Assembly: GCA_902771785.1 (NCBI GenBank)
Contig: CACXYH010000019.1
Coordinates: 1 to 64,000 of the forward strand
Reading direction: 5' to 3'
DNA from: an uncultured Prevotellaceae bacterium
GTDB lineage: Bacteria; Bacteroidota; Bacteroidia; Bacteroidales; Bacteroidaceae
Length of the DNA stretch: 64,000 nucleotides
Made by a program: the position numbers and the translations under genes. Shown in pieces: positions 1-9,573 of this stretch. Under the pieces are notes generated by a model. The model was not told the origin of the DNA. It was given only the letters and a program-made list of their open reading frames with translations, and made no database searches. The number at the start of each line of letters is the position of its first letter. Position 1 is the stretch's first letter.

Positions 1-31
1 TCCATTCCGTAATATATCGCTCTGGTATCAT
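1..31 (-). CDS. AbiEii-type toxin, N-terminus only (cut by window edge)
   Basis: On the minus strand an ATG at 31-29 overlaps the stop codon of the upstream antitoxin gene (ATGA overlap) and reads M-I-P-E-R-Y-I-T-E-W before the window ends. This resembles the start of AbiEii/AbiGII-family nucleotidyltransferase toxins, which normally follow an AbiEi antitoxin. Only ten residues are visible, so the family call rests mainly on position and the four-base overlap typical of translationally coupled toxin-antitoxin pairs. Confidence 0.6.
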   Translation of the reverse strand, partial: MIPERYITEW

Positions 32-819
32 AACTCGTCAATCTCGATGGTTTCGTTCACTATAATTCTCCACTTGGCGTTCCTTTCGCAACCCTCGCTA
101 CTCTTTCCTACCTTTAAAGGCACATACTGGAGTACGAAACCGGAACTCTTCAACAGACTGTACACCGACTCTGCCGCTTCACCTTCCTCCAGCACCTCGT
201 CCAAAATATAGCCCAGACGCTGCAGACTGGTTACCGGCACCTCCTTCACGAAGTCAGCACCTAAGCGCCCAAAATCCAGTTTCTCAGCCAGTTCAGCCAG
301 AACAGTGGCTGCCCGCGAAACACTTCCTGTCTTAGCCTGATACGTCAGCAAATCTACTGCCGTCAGTTCAGGACTCGACACGTTAATGTAGCCCGTCCGC
401 GTCTGCCGTCTCTCCACGTATGCCTCAGGAATATGGCTCTTGCAGAAATAATGCGTGAGGTATTTCTCTCCCTTGGGAGGCTCTATCATCACGCTGAACC
501 GTAGCGGGACCTGATGCGAAGCTCCGTGATAACTTGCCGCACTCAACAGAGCCACATAGTATTTGCGTCCCAGGTGGAGCATCATGTCGTCCAAGTAAAA
601 CGGCTGCGGCACAGCCCCGCGCAGCACATACTCATCTGGCACTATGACATAGAAGCCGCGCAGGGGCGACATAATCCGTCCCTTGCTCACCTCCCTGGTC
701 AGCGCACGTGCAATGCTGCCGGCACTCATGTCAGGGAATGCCTGCGCCACCTCATCGTGTATGAAGGTGTAATTGCCTCTGAGCGGCTTATCGTATATCC
801 AGCTTGCTATGCTCGCCAT
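28..819 (-). CDS. AbiEi-family type IV antitoxin / transcriptional regulator
   Basis: A 263-residue protein with an N-terminal winged-helix region (about residues 1-60, with GSIARALTREVSKGRI followed by the L-R-G-F-Y-V turn) and the AbiEi body (MLHLGRKYYVALLSAASYHGASHQ at about 80-105). In this family the antitoxin counteracts a nucleotidyltransferase toxin without binding it directly and represses its own promoter. The downstream gene starts inside this stop codon, giving a two-gene operon. The ATG at 819 lies 25 nt after a TATCTTTG box that overlaps an inverted repeat, consistent with autoregulation. Whether the system gives phage defence or only plasmid-like stability cannot be told here. 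Confidence 0.88.
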   Translation of the reverse strand: MASIASWIYDKPLRGNYTFIHDEVAQAFPDMSAGSIARALTREVSKGRIMSPLRGFYVIVPDEYVLRGAVPQPFYLDDMMLHLGRKYYVALLSAASYHGASHQVPLRFSVMIEPPKGEKYLTHYFCKSHIPEAYVERRQTRTGYINVSSPELTAVDLLTYQAKTGSVSRAATVLAELAEKLDFGRLGADFVKEVPVTSLQRLGYILDEVLEEGEAAESVYSLLKSSGFVLQYVPLKVGKSSEGCERNAKWRIIVNETIEIDEL

Positions 820-844
820 TATCTTGTATTTAATATTTCGTTTG

Positions 845-877
845 CAAAGATAGACACTTTTTGTCTAACTTCGCAAA
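845..877 (-). promoter_or_regulatory. Promoter of the AbiE operon
   Basis: Read on the minus strand, TTTG (877-874), a 21-nt spacer and TATCTTTG (852-845) match the Bacteroidetes -33/-7 consensus. The -7 box ends 25 nt before the antitoxin ATG. Confidence 0.75.
851..867. promoter_or_regulatory. Inverted-repeat operator overlapping the AbiE promoter
   Basis: TAGACA, five bases CTTTT, then TGTCTA is a perfect 6-bp inverted repeat. It lies between the -33 and -7 boxes and shares two bases with the -7 box. That is the place expected for an autorepressor site. AbiEi proteins are known to bind inverted repeats at their own promoters; binding here is inferred. Confidence 0.6.
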
Positions 878-1064
878 TCAATAACGAATAATCTCGTTTT
901 TTATTGTATCTTAACTTTTCTATTTTGGGAATCAGTCATTATATGCATCACCACAAATTATCAGTAGGTTTATTTGGAAGTTTGAAAAGAAAGTCTTAGC
1001 TAACAAATAATCTTCAAGAGAAACTTTTTTGGGCAAAAGCGGGGCTATTGCGAGAATTTTTCAG

Positions 1065-1072
1065 TACCTTTG
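1065..1072 (+). promoter_or_regulatory. -7 box of the MATE gene promoter
   Basis: TACCTTTG matches TAnnTTTG and ends 28 nt before the ATG at 1101. No good -33 TTTG is seen at the usual distance. Because this box lies inside the longest open frame (from 1029), it argues for the later start. Confidence 0.5.
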
Positions 1073-1100
1073 CCACGCAAAAAGATGTTTTCGGAATATC

Positions 1101-2435
1101 ATGGCCTCAAGTATACTTAAGAAACAACTGAAAATACTTACCATCCCCGTGTTCATTGAGATGGCGCTGGTGATGCTGCTCGGAGCGGTAGATACCGTCA
1201 TGCTGAGCCGATATAGCGACAACAGCGTGGCTGCGGTGGGACTGGACAATCAGCTCATGTCGCTGGTGTTCCTCGTCTACCAGTTCTTCTCGATGGGTGC
1301 CGCCATCCTCTGCGCGCAATACATCGGGGCGGGACTGCAGAAACGGCTGGTGCAGGTGGTGGGCATGGCCCTGGTGGTGAACCTGCTGCTGGGACTGGCC
1401 GTGAGCGCCCTGCTCTACCTCTACGCCGAGGACCTGCTGCTGCTGATGGGGCTGCGACCGGAGCTGATGGGCGACGGCGTGGTGTATCTGAGGCTGACGG
1501 GCGCGCTCTCGTTCTTCCAGGCGCTGTCGCTCACGTTCTCGGCTTCGCTACGGAGTGCCGACAAGGTGGTGTGGCCGATGGTGGTGACGGCTATCGTGAA
1601 CGTGCTGAACATTCTGGGCAACTATGCCCTCATCTTCGGCCATTGGGGATGCCCGCAGCTGGGCGTGGAGGGTGCTGCCATTGCCACCGCCACGAGCCGC
1701 ATCGTCGCGATGGTGCTGCTGGCCGCCATCCACTTCCGCGTGCACATCAGGCGGTTCCCGCTGAGCTACTTCCGCCCGATGCCCTGGGAGGAGCTGAGGA
1801 AGCTGCTGAAGATTGGCATTCCGGCCATGAGCGAGAACATCAGCTACAGCCTGTCGCAGGTGGTCATCACCTACTTCATCAACCAGATAAGCAACGAGGC
1901 GCTGGCCACCCGCACGTATTGCTACAACATGATCATGTTCGTCTACCTGTTCTGCCTGAGCATCACTCAGGGCGGCGACATTCTCGTGGGCCATCTGGTG
2001 GGCCAATGGCGGCATCAGGCTGCCTACGTGCTGGGCAACTACTTCTTCCGCTGGGCGATGATCATCACGCTGACGGGCTCGGTGCTGCTTGCCATCGCAG
2101 GGCCGGGACTGCTGAGGCTGTTCACGGAGAACGAGGAGATTATCAAGATGGGTGTCTGGGTGCTCGTGGTGGACGTGGTGCTGGAGGTGGGCCGCACGTC
2201 GAACATTTTCGCCGGAAGCACGCTACGCGCCACGGGCGACACGTTCTACCCGTTTGTGGTGGGCGTCATCTTCCAATGGAGCATAGCCGTGGGGCTGAGC
2301 TACGTGATTGGCATTCCTCTGGGCTACGGGCTCGTGGGCATGTGGATAGGGTTTGCACTCGACGAGAACATTCGCGGCGTGATCCTGATGCGCCGGTGGC
2401 GCTCGGGCAAGTGGCGCACCAAGGGCTTCACCTGA
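1101..2435 (+). CDS. MATE family multidrug/Na+ exporter
   Basis: About 444 residues with twelve hydrophobic segments in two similar halves, typical in length for MATE (multidrug and toxin extrusion) inner-membrane antiporters. These use Na+ or H+ gradients to export cationic compounds. Characteristic stretches are VFIEMALVMLLGAVDTVMLSRYSD near the N-terminus and, in the second half, GIPAMSENISYSLSQVVITYFIN. The frame is open from 1029, but a promoter-like -7 box at 1065 lies within that extension and residues before 1101 are not membrane-like, so I chose MASSILKKQL as the start. The gene is convergent with greA, 30 bp away. The substrate is unknown. Confidence 0.88.
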   Translation: MASSILKKQLKILTIPVFIEMALVMLLGAVDTVMLSRYSDNSVAAVGLDNQLMSLVFLVYQFFSMGAAILCAQYIGAGLQKRLVQVVGMALVVNLLLGLAVSALLYLYAEDLLLLMGLRPELMGDGVVYLRLTGALSFFQALSLTFSASLRSADKVVWPMVVTAIVNVLNILGNYALIFGHWGCPQLGVEGAAIATATSRIVAMVLLAAIHFRVHIRRFPLSYFRPMPWEELRKLLKIGIPAMSENISYSLSQVVITYFINQISNEALATRTYCYNMIMFVYLFCLSITQGGDILVGHLVGQWRHQAAYVLGNYFFRWAMIITLTGSVLLAIAGPGLLRLFTENEEIIKMGVWVLVVDVVLEVGRTSNIFAGSTLRATGDTFYPFVVGVIFQWSIAVGLSYVIGIPLGYGLVGMWIGFALDENIRGVILMRRWRSGKWRTKGFT

Positions 2436-2465
2436 CCCGACAGAGAGAGAGAAAAAAAAGCTAAG

Positions 2466-2930
2466 CTACAACTCGATGTGCTCTATGCGCAGCTTGAGCA
2501 TGCCGGCGGGCACGCGCACTTCGACCTCGTCGCCTGCCTTCTTGCCGAGCAACGCCTGGGCGATGGGCGACTTGATGGAGATTTTTCCTTCGCGCAGATT
2601 GGCCTCGTGGGGGCTGGCAATGGTATAGGTCATGCGGCTGTTGTTGGCCAGATTGGTCATCTCGACGCGGCTGAGCAGCTGAACGGTATCGGTGCCCAGA
2701 CGCGAGACGTCGATGACGCGCGCATTGGCCAGCACGCGTTGCTTGAAGCGGATGCGCCCCAACAGCCGCGCCTGCTCGCGCTTGGCGGCATGATACTCGA
2801 AATTCTCGCTCAGGTCGCCCTTGTCGCGAGCCTCAGAAATGGCGTCGCGCACGGCGGGCAGCTCTACCAGCTCCATCTGGCGAAGTTCGGCCACGAGCTT
2901 GTCGTAGCCTTCCTGTGACATATATTCCAT
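2466..2930 (-). CDS. greA: Transcription elongation factor GreA
   Basis: 154 residues, the usual GreA length. The N-terminal coiled-coil finger carries the tip motif GDLSEN with the acidic pair Asp39/Glu42, which enters the RNA polymerase secondary channel and stimulates cleavage of backtracked RNA. The C-terminal FKBP-like domain follows (SPIAQALLGKKAGDEVEV). It is 15 bp downstream of the acyl-CoA synthetase gene on the same strand and may be co-transcribed with it. Confidence 0.96.
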   Translation of the reverse strand: MEYMSQEGYDKLVAELRQMELVELPAVRDAISEARDKGDLSENFEYHAAKREQARLLGRIRFKQRVLANARVIDVSRLGTDTVQLLSRVEMTNLANNSRMTYTIASPHEANLREGKISIKSPIAQALLGKKAGDEVEVRVPAGMLKLRIEHIEL

Positions 2931-2945
2931 AGAAAAAAAACTGCA

Positions 2946-4640
2946 CTAAATCACCTCGATGCCCATCTGCTCGCAGAGCTTGAGGCTGAGCTCCTTGAGC
3001 TTGAACTTCTGGATTTTGCCAGAACCCGTCAGGGGGAACTCGTTGACGAAGAACACGTACTTCGGCGTCTTGTAGCGGGCAATCTTGCCGCGGCAGAACT
3101 CGCGCACGTCCTCGGGCTCCATCTTGGCACCCTCCTGGAGAATGATGAAGGCGCCCACCTCCTCGCCATACTTCTTCGACGGCACGGCGGCCACCTGCAC
3201 GTCTTTGATGCCTGGCATGTGATAGAGGAACTCCTCGATTTCGCGCGGATAGACATTCTCGCCGCCACGGATGATCATGTCCTTGATGCGGCCGGTGATG
3301 CGATAGTAGCCATGCTCGTCTTTCACGCCCAGGTCGCCCGAATGCAGGAAGCCGTTCTTGTCGATGACCTCGGCCGTGGCCTGCGGGTTCTTGTAGTAGC
3401 CCTTCATCACGTTGAAGCCGCGACAGCACATCTCGCCCTGCACGCCCACGGGACACTCCTCGCCCGTCTCTGGGTCGAGCACCTTGACCTCGACAAAGGG
3501 ATAGTCGCGGCCTACGGTGGTGCAACGCTGTTCGAACGTGTCGGAGAGACAGGTCTGCGTCATTCCCGGCGAGCTCTCCGTCAGTCCGTAGACGCTGGTG
3601 ATGGTCATGAACATCTTCTCTGACACCTGCTTCATGAGCTCTACGGGGCAGAGCGAACCGGCCATAATACCTGTGCGGAGGCTGCTCATGTCGAACATGG
3701 AGAACATGGGGTGATTGAGCTCGGCGATGAACATCGTAGGCACGCCGTAAAGCGCCGTACAGCGCTCCTTATGAACAGAGGCAAGCACCACCAGGGGGTC
3801 GAACTTCTCGACCATCACCTGCGTACAGCCATGGGTGAGGCAGTTCATCGTGGCAAGCACCACGCCGAAACAATGGAACAACGGCACGCACACGCAAAGC
3901 TTGTCGTCCTGCGTGAAGCCCATGTTCTCGCCGGTAAAGTAGCCGTCGTTGGTTATATTGAAATGGGTGAGCATGACGCCCTTCGGAAAGCCGGTTGTGC
4001 CCGATGTGTACTGCATGTTGACGACATCGTGGCAGGTTACGCTCTTCTTCATTTCGTCAAGAAGGGCGTCCTCGACGTTCATGCCCAGCAACAGCAGCTC
4101 GGCTGTGTTGTACATGCCGCGATACTTCTCGCGGCCGATATATACCACGTTCTTCAGGCAGGGGAAGCGCTTGCTGCTGAGTCTGCCGCGCTCGCAGGTC
4201 TTCAGCTCGGGCAGCATGGTGTAGGTCATGTCGACGTAGTCGCATTCCCACGTTCCGTCGGTAATGCAGAGGGTGTGCATGTCGGAGTTCTCGCAAAGAT
4301 ACTCCAGCTCTTTCTGCTTATAGTTCGTGTTGACCGTCACCAGCACAGCACCAATCTTGGCCGTAGCATAGAGAAACGTAAGCCAGTCGGGCACGTTGGT
4401 AGCCCAGATGCCCACGTTGCTGCCTTTCTTCACGCCAATGGCCAGCAGGCCCTTAGCCAGGTTGTCGACTCGCTCGTTGAACTGCTTCCACGTGAAGCGC
4501 AAGTCGCGGTCTGAGTAAACGAGATACTCCTTGTCGGGGGTGGTTTCGGCCCAATGCTCAAGCCATTGTCCCAAGGTGCGCTCTGAGAGGGTGTAGCCCT
4601 CGCTGCCCGTCTCTGCGGGGTATGTTCTTTTCTTTTCCAT
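2946..4640 (-). CDS. AMP-binding acyl-CoA synthetase (FadD-like)
   Basis: 564 residues, ANL superfamily. It activates a carboxylic acid, probably a fatty acid, to acyl-AMP and then acyl-CoA. Visible motifs are the phosphate-binding [11 protein letters not shown] near residue 210, YGLTESSP near 350, the hinge region [21 protein letters not shown] near 450, and the C-terminal [11 protein letters not shown] with the adenylation lysine near 541. It has no signal peptide and should be cytoplasmic. It starts 14 bp after the XRE-cupin regulator gene, so that regulator probably controls it. Chain-length preference cannot be read from sequence. Confidence 0.9.
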   Translation of the reverse strand: MEKKRTYPAETGSEGYTLSERTLGQWLEHWAETTPDKEYLVYSDRDLRFTWKQFNERVDNLAKGLLAIGVKKGSNVGIWATNVPDWLTFLYATAKIGAVLVTVNTNYKQKELEYLCENSDMHTLCITDGTWECDYVDMTYTMLPELKTCERGRLSSKRFPCLKNVVYIGREKYRGMYNTAELLLLGMNVEDALLDEMKKSVTCHDVVNMQYTSGTTGFPKGVMLTHFNITNDGYFTGENMGFTQDDKLCVCVPLFHCFGVVLATMNCLTHGCTQVMVEKFDPLVVLASVHKERCTALYGVPTMFIAELNHPMFSMFDMSSLRTGIMAGSLCPVELMKQVSEKMFMTITSVYGLTESSPGMTQTCLSDTFEQRCTTVGRDYPFVEVKVLDPETGEECPVGVQGEMCCRGFNVMKGYYKNPQATAEVIDKNGFLHSGDLGVKDEHGYYRITGRIKDMIIRGGENVYPREIEEFLYHMPGIKDVQVAAVPSKKYGEEVGAFIILQEGAKMEPEDVREFCRGKIARYKTPKYVFFVNEFPLTGSGKIQKFKLKELSLKLCEQMGIEVI

Positions 4641-4654
4641 CAGCTCAGCATGCT

Positions 4655-5233
4655 TTAGAAGGGAATATAGACTACGGCCAGAATCTTGGCTGCCTGTCCT
4701 GGAGCGCCATGCACGTGATGCTGCACAATGGAATCGTAGAAGATGCTGTCGCCTGCGTTCAGCGTGTATTGCTGCTTACCATAGTCAATCTCGACGCTGC
4801 CCTCAAGCACGTAGATGAACTCCTCGCCTTCGTGGGCCGACAGCTTGAAGTTGCGCTCCTCTGAAGGCTGAATGTCGATGACGAAGGGCTCCATGCTGCG
4901 GCCTGCCTTCTGCTTGGCCAGCGAATGATACTCCATGTGCTTGCGGGCATCAGAAGCTCCGTTGGAGAAGCTGATGCTGTTGTTGCGCTCTTCTGCCCTG
5001 CAAACCACCGGGCCCAGATCATCGTTGTCGTCGAGGAAGGTGCCTAAGCGTACGCCTAAAGCCCGCGCCACCTTAATCAGCGGGCCTAACGACGGCAGGT
5101 ATTGGTCGCTCTCTATCGAATTGATCTGTTCTACCGACAGGCCCGTGCGCTCGGCGATTTCCTCTACTGAGATATTCTTGGATTCCCTGATTCCTTTGAT
5201 TTTGAAACCTACAATTGTGTGATTATTGGACAT
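4655..5233 (-). CDS. XRE-family regulator with C-terminal cupin domain
   Basis: 192 residues. Residues about 8-62 form an XRE helix-turn-helix ([20 protein letters not shown]). Residues about 115-185 form a cupin barrel ([19 protein letters not shown], then [16 protein letters not shown]). Proteins of this build sense a small ligand with the cupin and regulate a neighbouring catabolic gene. Its own -7 box is at 5277-5284, and the next gene in the operon is an acyl-CoA synthetase, so an acid or acyl-CoA ligand is plausible but unproven. Confidence 0.9.
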   Translation of the reverse strand: MSNNHTIVGFKIKGIRESKNISVEEIAERTGLSVEQINSIESDQYLPSLGPLIKVARALGVRLGTFLDDNDDLGPVVCRAEERNNSISFSNGASDARKHMEYHSLAKQKAGRSMEPFVIDIQPSEERNFKLSAHEGEEFIYVLEGSVEIDYGKQQYTLNAGDSIFYDSIVQHHVHGAPGQAAKILAVVYIPF

Positions 5234-5276
5234 AAGACAAAATGATAAAATGTAACTTTTTCTTTAAATTAGGGCG

Positions 5277-5284
5277 CAAAGTTA
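5277..5284 (-). promoter_or_regulatory. -7 box, XRE-cupin / acyl-CoA synthetase operon
   Basis: TAACTTTG on the minus strand, about 43 nt before the ATG at 5233. An ATTG lies 23 nt upstream, a little far for a -33 box. Confidence 0.6.
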
Positions 5285-5349
5285 CTAAATAGGCATGAAA
5301 AAAAAGACAATTTTTAGAAGATTAACACATAATGGCAACAAAATGAAAT

Positions 5350-5383
5350 ATTTGGCAGACACACCACGAGTGTGCTGCCAAAT
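5350..5383 (-). terminator. Hairpin terminator after ettA and the small peptide gene
   Basis: ATTTGGCAG (5350-5358) pairs with CTGCCAAAT (5375-5383), and inside it CACAC pairs with GTGTG around a 5-nt loop, leaving one bulged base. On the minus strand it follows the 30-codon gene by 35 nt and is followed by a T-rich stretch (ATTTCATTTTG), as expected for an intrinsic terminator. Confidence 0.65.
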
Positions 5384-5417
5384 AAGCGTGTAGACGGTTT
5401 TGAGCCTGGGCTCTGCC

Positions 5418-5510
5418 CTACTCCTCTCTGTCAGACTTCTTTCTGTAGATGAAGAAGCCTATGACCACAAGCACCACTACGGCGCCAATTTCAAGCCATT
5501 GATTATTCAT
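5418..5510 (-). CDS. 30-residue single-pass membrane peptide
   Basis: The reading frame runs from ATG at 5510 to TAG at 5418. It begins MNNQWLEIG, has one hydrophobic segment (AVVVLVVIGFFIY, residues 10-22) and ends in a charged tail RKKSDREE. This order (short outside, membrane helix, positive then acidic inside) fits a small bitopic inner-membrane protein. A purine-rich AAGGTG precedes the ATG. It lies 37 bp after ettA on the same strand and ahead of a terminator hairpin, so it is probably in the ettA transcript. I do not recognise a family. Too short for most gene finders. Confidence 0.6.
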   Translation of the reverse strand: MNNQWLEIGAVVVLVVIGFFIYRKKSDREE

Positions 5511-5547
5511 AATACACCTTAGAATTTATGAGTTATAGTAATGACGT

Positions 5548-7245
5548 TTAACCTTCCATCAACTTGCGATAACGGGCACGCTTGGGCTCCTCGAGCCCCA
5601 GCCGCTGCGCTTTGTTGGCCTCGTAGTCGCTGTAGTTGCCCTCGAAGTAGAACACATTTCCCTCGCCTTCGAAGGCAAGAATATGGGTGCAGATGCGGTC
5701 GAGGAACCAGCGGTCGTGGCTGATGACTACCGCACAGCCGGCAAAAGCCTCAAGACCGTCTTCCAGAGCGCGTAGCGTGTTAACATCGATGTCGTTGGTA
5801 GGCTCATCAAGCAAGAGCACGTTGCCCTCTTGCTTCAGCGCGATGGCCAGCTGCAGGCGGTTACGCTCGCCACCCGACAGCACGCCGCACTTCTTCTCCT
5901 GGTCGACGCCGTTGAAGTTGAAGCGCGACAGATAGGCACGCACATTCACGTCTTTGCCACCCATACGGATGGTCTCATTGCCCTGGCTGACAACCTGGTA
6001 GACGGTTTTCTCTGGGTCGATGTCCTTGTGCTGCTGGTCTACGTAGCTCAGCTTTACCGTCTCGCCGATGGCAAAGGAGCCGGCATCGGCCTGCTCGAGT
6101 CCCATAATCAGGCGGAAAAGCGTCGTCTTGCCTGCACCATTGGGGCCAATCACGCCCACGATGCCGTTGGGAGGAAGCATGAAGTTGAGGTCGGTAAAGA
6201 GCACCTTCTCGTTGAACGACTTAGCCACATGTTCGGCCTCGATGACCTTATTGCCCAGACGCGGACCGTTGGGAATGAATATCTCCAGCTTCTCTTCCTT
6301 CTGCTTCTGCTCCTCGTTCAGCATCTTGTCGTAGGAGTTCAGACGAGCCTTACCCTTGGCCTGGCGGGCTTTTGGTGCCATTCTCACCCACTCCAGCTCG
6401 CGCTCCAACGTCTTCCGTCGCTTCGATGCAGTCTTCTCCTCCAAAGCCAGCCGCTGGCTCTTCTGCTCAAGCCAGGAGGAGTAGTTGCCCTTCCAGGGAA
6501 TACCCTCGCCACGGTCAAGCTCCAGAATCCATTCTGCCACATCATCGAGGAAGTAGCGGTCGTGGGTCACGGCAATTACCGTACCCTCATACTGCTGCAG
6601 GTGCTGCTCCAACCAGTCTATCGACTCGGCATCGAGATGGTTGGTGGGCTCGTCGAGCAGCAGCACATCGGGCTTCTGGAGCAACAGACGGCAGAGCGCC
6701 ACCCTGCGGCGTTCGCCTCCTGACAGGTTCTCAACGCTCCAGTCGCCCGGCGGACAGTTCAAGGCAGCCATAGCACGATCGAGCTTCGAGTCCATGTTCC
6801 AGGCGTCGGTAGCATCAATAATGTCTTGCACCTCGGCCTGACGGTTCATCAGCTTTTCCATCTTGTCGGGGTCTTCATAATACTCAGGAAGCCCGAACTT
6901 CTCGTTGATTTCATTATACTCGGCAAGTGCATCGTAAGCCTGCTGCACTCCTTCCATCACATTCTCCTTTACGGTCTTGCTCTCGTTGAGCGGCGGGTCT
7001 TGCGGAAGATAGCCCACGCTATAGCCAGGACTCCACACCACCTGACCCTGATACTGCTGGTCGAGCCCAGCAATAATCTTCATCAGCGTAGACTTACCCG
7101 CGCCGTTCAAACCGATGATACCTATCTTTGCACCATAGAAGAAGCTGAGATAGATATTCTTGAGTACCTGCTTCTGGTTCTGCTGAATGGTCTTGCTCAC
7201 TCCGACCATTGAGAAAATCACTTTCTTGTCGTCAACTGTTGCCAT
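5548..7245 (-). CDS. ettA: ABC-F ATPase, energy-dependent translational throttle protein EttA
   Basis: 565 residues with two ABC ATPase cassettes and no membrane domain. The first has Walker A GLNGAGKST (about 44-52), signature LSGGERRR and Walker B LLLDEPTNHLD. The second has GPNGAGKTT, LSGGERNR and LLLDEPTNDID. The linker (EWVRMAPKARQAKGKARLNSYD) and overall length match EttA, which binds the ribosomal E site and gates entry into elongation according to ADP/ATP ratio. It has its own -7 box at 7272-7279 and a small membrane peptide gene follows. Confidence 0.94.
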   Translation of the reverse strand: MATVDDKKVIFSMVGVSKTIQQNQKQVLKNIYLSFFYGAKIGIIGLNGAGKSTLMKIIAGLDQQYQGQVVWSPGYSVGYLPQDPPLNESKTVKENVMEGVQQAYDALAEYNEINEKFGLPEYYEDPDKMEKLMNRQAEVQDIIDATDAWNMDSKLDRAMAALNCPPGDWSVENLSGGERRRVALCRLLLQKPDVLLLDEPTNHLDAESIDWLEQHLQQYEGTVIAVTHDRYFLDDVAEWILELDRGEGIPWKGNYSSWLEQKSQRLALEEKTASKRRKTLERELEWVRMAPKARQAKGKARLNSYDKMLNEEQKQKEEKLEIFIPNGPRLGNKVIEAEHVAKSFNEKVLFTDLNFMLPPNGIVGVIGPNGAGKTTLFRLIMGLEQADAGSFAIGETVKLSYVDQQHKDIDPEKTVYQVVSQGNETIRMGGKDVNVRAYLSRFNFNGVDQEKKCGVLSGGERNRLQLAIALKQEGNVLLLDEPTNDIDVNTLRALEDGLEAFAGCAVVISHDRWFLDRICTHILAFEGEGNVFYFEGNYSDYEANKAQRLGLEEPKRARYRKLMEG

Positions 7246-7271
7246 ATTTCCTTTATTTCATTAACTTGGTG

Positions 7272-7279
7272 CAAAGATA
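7272..7279 (-). promoter_or_regulatory. -7 box of ettA promoter
   Basis: TATCTTTG on the minus strand, 26 nt before the ettA ATG. A -33 box is not obvious. Confidence 0.6.
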
Positions 7280-7319
7280 CAAAAAAGTTTCTACAGTTTT
7301 GCTGAAAAACCGAAAATGA

Positions 7320-7351
7320 TTTGGCTAATTCAAGGAAATTGCCTAAATTTG
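7320..7351 (+). promoter_or_regulatory. Promoter of the histidine phosphatase gene
   Basis: TTTG (7320-7323), a 20-nt spacer and TAAATTTG (7344-7351) match the Bacteroidetes consensus. The ATG is 34 nt downstream. Confidence 0.75.
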
Positions 7352-7385
7352 CACTATCTTACTAACTTAAACTATTCAACATCAG

Positions 7386-8747
7386 ATGAAAAAATTACTT
7401 TCAATCGTAGCGTTGACATGCTTCGTCGTCGCTGGCACAAATGCCCAGAACACCAAGTCTTTTGAAAAGAGTGCGCTCGAAGAGATTGCTGCCGACAGAT
7501 ACCTCGCCGGCGGAAATGCCGTTGACTACGAGCGGCTGCCACGCAAAGCTCTTACACCTACCCCGAAAGGCTATGAGCCTTACTATCTGAGCCACTACGG
7601 ACGCCACGGCTCACGATGGCTGCTGAACGACCGCGACTACTCTGCTCCCATCACAACCCTGAAAGATGCCGACAAGAGCGGAAAGCTGACCGAACTGGGA
7701 AAGAAAACGCTCAAGGCGCTGGAGGAAATACAGAAGACCACCAAAGGCAGGCTGGGAGACCTGACTGAAGTAGGCGAAAAACAGCATCACAACATTGCCA
7801 AGCGAATGATCAAGAACTTCCCAGAGATATTCAAAGCTGCCGGGCTGCACATCGACGCACGCAGCACCACGTCGGTACGTGCCATCCTCTCGATGATTGC
7901 CGAATGTGAGGAATTGACGGCTGCCAATCCTACTGCCACCATCCACAATGAGGCCAACGAAGCCATCATGTCGTACATGAACCCCTCGAAAGAAACGCTT
8001 CAGAGAATGAGCGAGGGTAAAGCACGGCCTATTCAAAACGAATATGGAGCCAAGCAACGTAACCCCATGCGACTGATGAAGGCACTTTTCAACGACCAAG
8101 AATGGGTTTATCTCAACGTCATGCCTGCCCAGCTGATGGGGTCGCTCTATGACATCGCCACCAACAATCAAAGCCACGAAAACGGAACCACGGAACTGCT
8201 CGACATCTTTACAGACGAAGAGCTCTACAACCTGTGGTGCGGCAATAATCTGTACTGGTACTTGAACCACGCCAATGCGCCACAGACCGACAACGTGATG
8301 CCCTGGACGCATGCCCACCTGCTGCGCAACATCATCGAGACTGCCGACACCGTGACCACCAAGCAGGTAGCCCTGCGCTTTGGACACGACACCGTGGTGC
8401 TGCCTTTCATCAGCTTAATGGACCTTGACGGAGCCGGCGCCTCCGTCGACAACCTGGACGAGCTCGACAAATACTTCCGCAACTACAAGCTCATCCCCAC
8501 GGCCTGCAACGTACAGTTCGTGTTCTATCGGCCTAAGAAAGGAAAAGAGGGCGACATACTGGTGAAGGTGCTCCTGAACGAAAACGAGGCTACTATGCCC
8601 GTTGCCACAGACTCATGGCCTTACTATAAATGGAAGGAAGTGAAAGAATACTACCTGAACAAGCTGAAAAAGCAGCCGCGTAGTCCGTTCCCTTCACTTC
8701 CTTCCATGTCGATGCCCACAAGAGGACAATTCCCTGGGCTAAATTAG
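7386..8747 (+). CDS. Secreted histidine-type phosphatase (histidine acid phosphatase / phytase-like)
   Basis: 453 residues. A signal peptide ([20 protein letters not shown]) precedes the phosphatase body. The catalytic RHGSR motif lies at about 73-77 ([12 protein letters not shown]) with His74 as the phospho-accepting residue, and the proton-donor HD motif lies in FGHDTVVLP near residue 333. This is the branch-2 histidine phosphatase fold, whose members hydrolyse phosphomonoesters including inositol phosphates. Export to the periplasm or surface is expected, but the substrate cannot be told. The last 9 bp overlap the 3' end of deoD on the other strand. Confidence 0.87.
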   Translation: MKKLLSIVALTCFVVAGTNAQNTKSFEKSALEEIAADRYLAGGNAVDYERLPRKALTPTPKGYEPYYLSHYGRHGSRWLLNDRDYSAPITTLKDADKSGKLTELGKKTLKALEEIQKTTKGRLGDLTEVGEKQHHNIAKRMIKNFPEIFKAAGLHIDARSTTSVRAILSMIAECEELTAANPTATIHNEANEAIMSYMNPSKETLQRMSEGKARPIQNEYGAKQRNPMRLMKALFNDQEWVYLNVMPAQLMGSLYDIATNNQSHENGTTELLDIFTDEELYNLWCGNNLYWYLNHANAPQTDNVMPWTHAHLLRNIIETADTVTTKQVALRFGHDTVVLPFISLMDLDGAGASVDNLDELDKYFRNYKLIPTACNVQFVFYRPKKGKEGDILVKVLLNENEATMPVATDSWPYYKWKEVKEYYLNKLKKQPRSPFPSLPSMSMPTRGQFPGLN

Positions 8748-9446
8748 CGAGAATGCAACTTCCATCATACGGGTAAAGGTGGTCTGCCGCTCTTCGGCGG
8801 TAGTCGCCTCACCCGTAATGAGATGGTCGGAAATAGTCAGTATGACCAACGCACGCTTACCGGCTCTGGCTGCATTCATGTAGAGGGCCGATGCCTCCAT
8901 CTCGACAGCCAGAACGCCCATACCTATCCATTTGTCATTATGAGCGTTCTCGGTGTAGAACGTGTCTGACGACATCACATTTCCTACCTTATAGCGATAG
9001 CCCAGCTGGTCGCAGGTTTCAACAGCCTGGCGAAGCAGGTCGAAACTGGCTATTGGAGCAAAAGTGCCCGGCAATTCGTATTGAGCACCATAATTAGAGT
9101 TGGTGCATGCACCCATAGCTATGCAAAGGTCTCCTACATGCAGGTCGGTATTGAGCGAACCTGCAGAGCCCACACGGATGATGGTCTTCACATCGTAGAA
9201 TTGGTAAAGTTCATAGGTGTAGATTCCTATAGACGGAATACCCATTCCATGACCCATGACACTTACACGCTTGCCCTGATAAGTGCCCGTATAGCCAAGC
9301 ATTCCACGCACATTATTAAACTGCACCGGGTTCTCAAGGAACTTCTCGGCCATGAACTTAGCACGTAGCGGGTCGCCCGCCATAATCACGGTCTCGGCTA
9401 TTTCGCCATATTTTGCCCCTATATGGGGAGTCGGAGTTTTGCCCAT
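8739..9446 (-). CDS. deoD: Purine-nucleoside phosphorylase, DeoD type
   Basis: 235 residues, the normal length of hexameric bacterial PNP. It splits purine (deoxy)nucleosides with phosphate to base plus ribose-1-phosphate. Visible features are [10 protein letters not shown] near the N-terminus, the family signature [16 protein letters not shown], the nucleoside-binding VEMEASALY, and the catalytic aspartate in ILTISDHL. It is cytoplasmic and stands alone, with a promoter at 9499-9529. Its 3' end overlaps the convergent phosphatase gene by 9 bp. Confidence 0.96.
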   Translation of the reverse strand: MGKTPTPHIGAKYGEIAETVIMAGDPLRAKFMAEKFLENPVQFNNVRGMLGYTGTYQGKRVSVMGHGMGIPSIGIYTYELYQFYDVKTIIRVGSAGSLNTDLHVGDLCIAMGACTNSNYGAQYELPGTFAPIASFDLLRQAVETCDQLGYRYKVGNVMSSDTFYTENAHNDKWIGMGVLAVEMEASALYMNAARAGKRALVILTISDHLITGEATTAEERQTTFTRMMEVAFSLI

Positions 9447-9498
9447 AATCTCAATGTTTTTTTATGAAGTTATACAATATCTTTCTGAAAGAATACTG

Positions 9499-9529
9499 CA
9501 AATATACAATAATTTTTCTATAAGCGCAA
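9499..9529 (-). promoter_or_regulatory. Promoter of deoD
   Basis: On the minus strand TTG (9529-9527), a 20-nt spacer and TATATTTG (9506-9499), about 53 nt before the ATG. Confidence 0.6.
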
Positions 9530-9573
9530 TAATTTTCAGAAAAAACAACAAAAAACATTCAGATCAGGCCTTT

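Noticed and set aside
8739-8747. Overlap of the phosphatase and deoD 3' ends as a regulatory device
   Set aside because: A 9-bp convergent overlap is common in compact regions and needs no special explanation.
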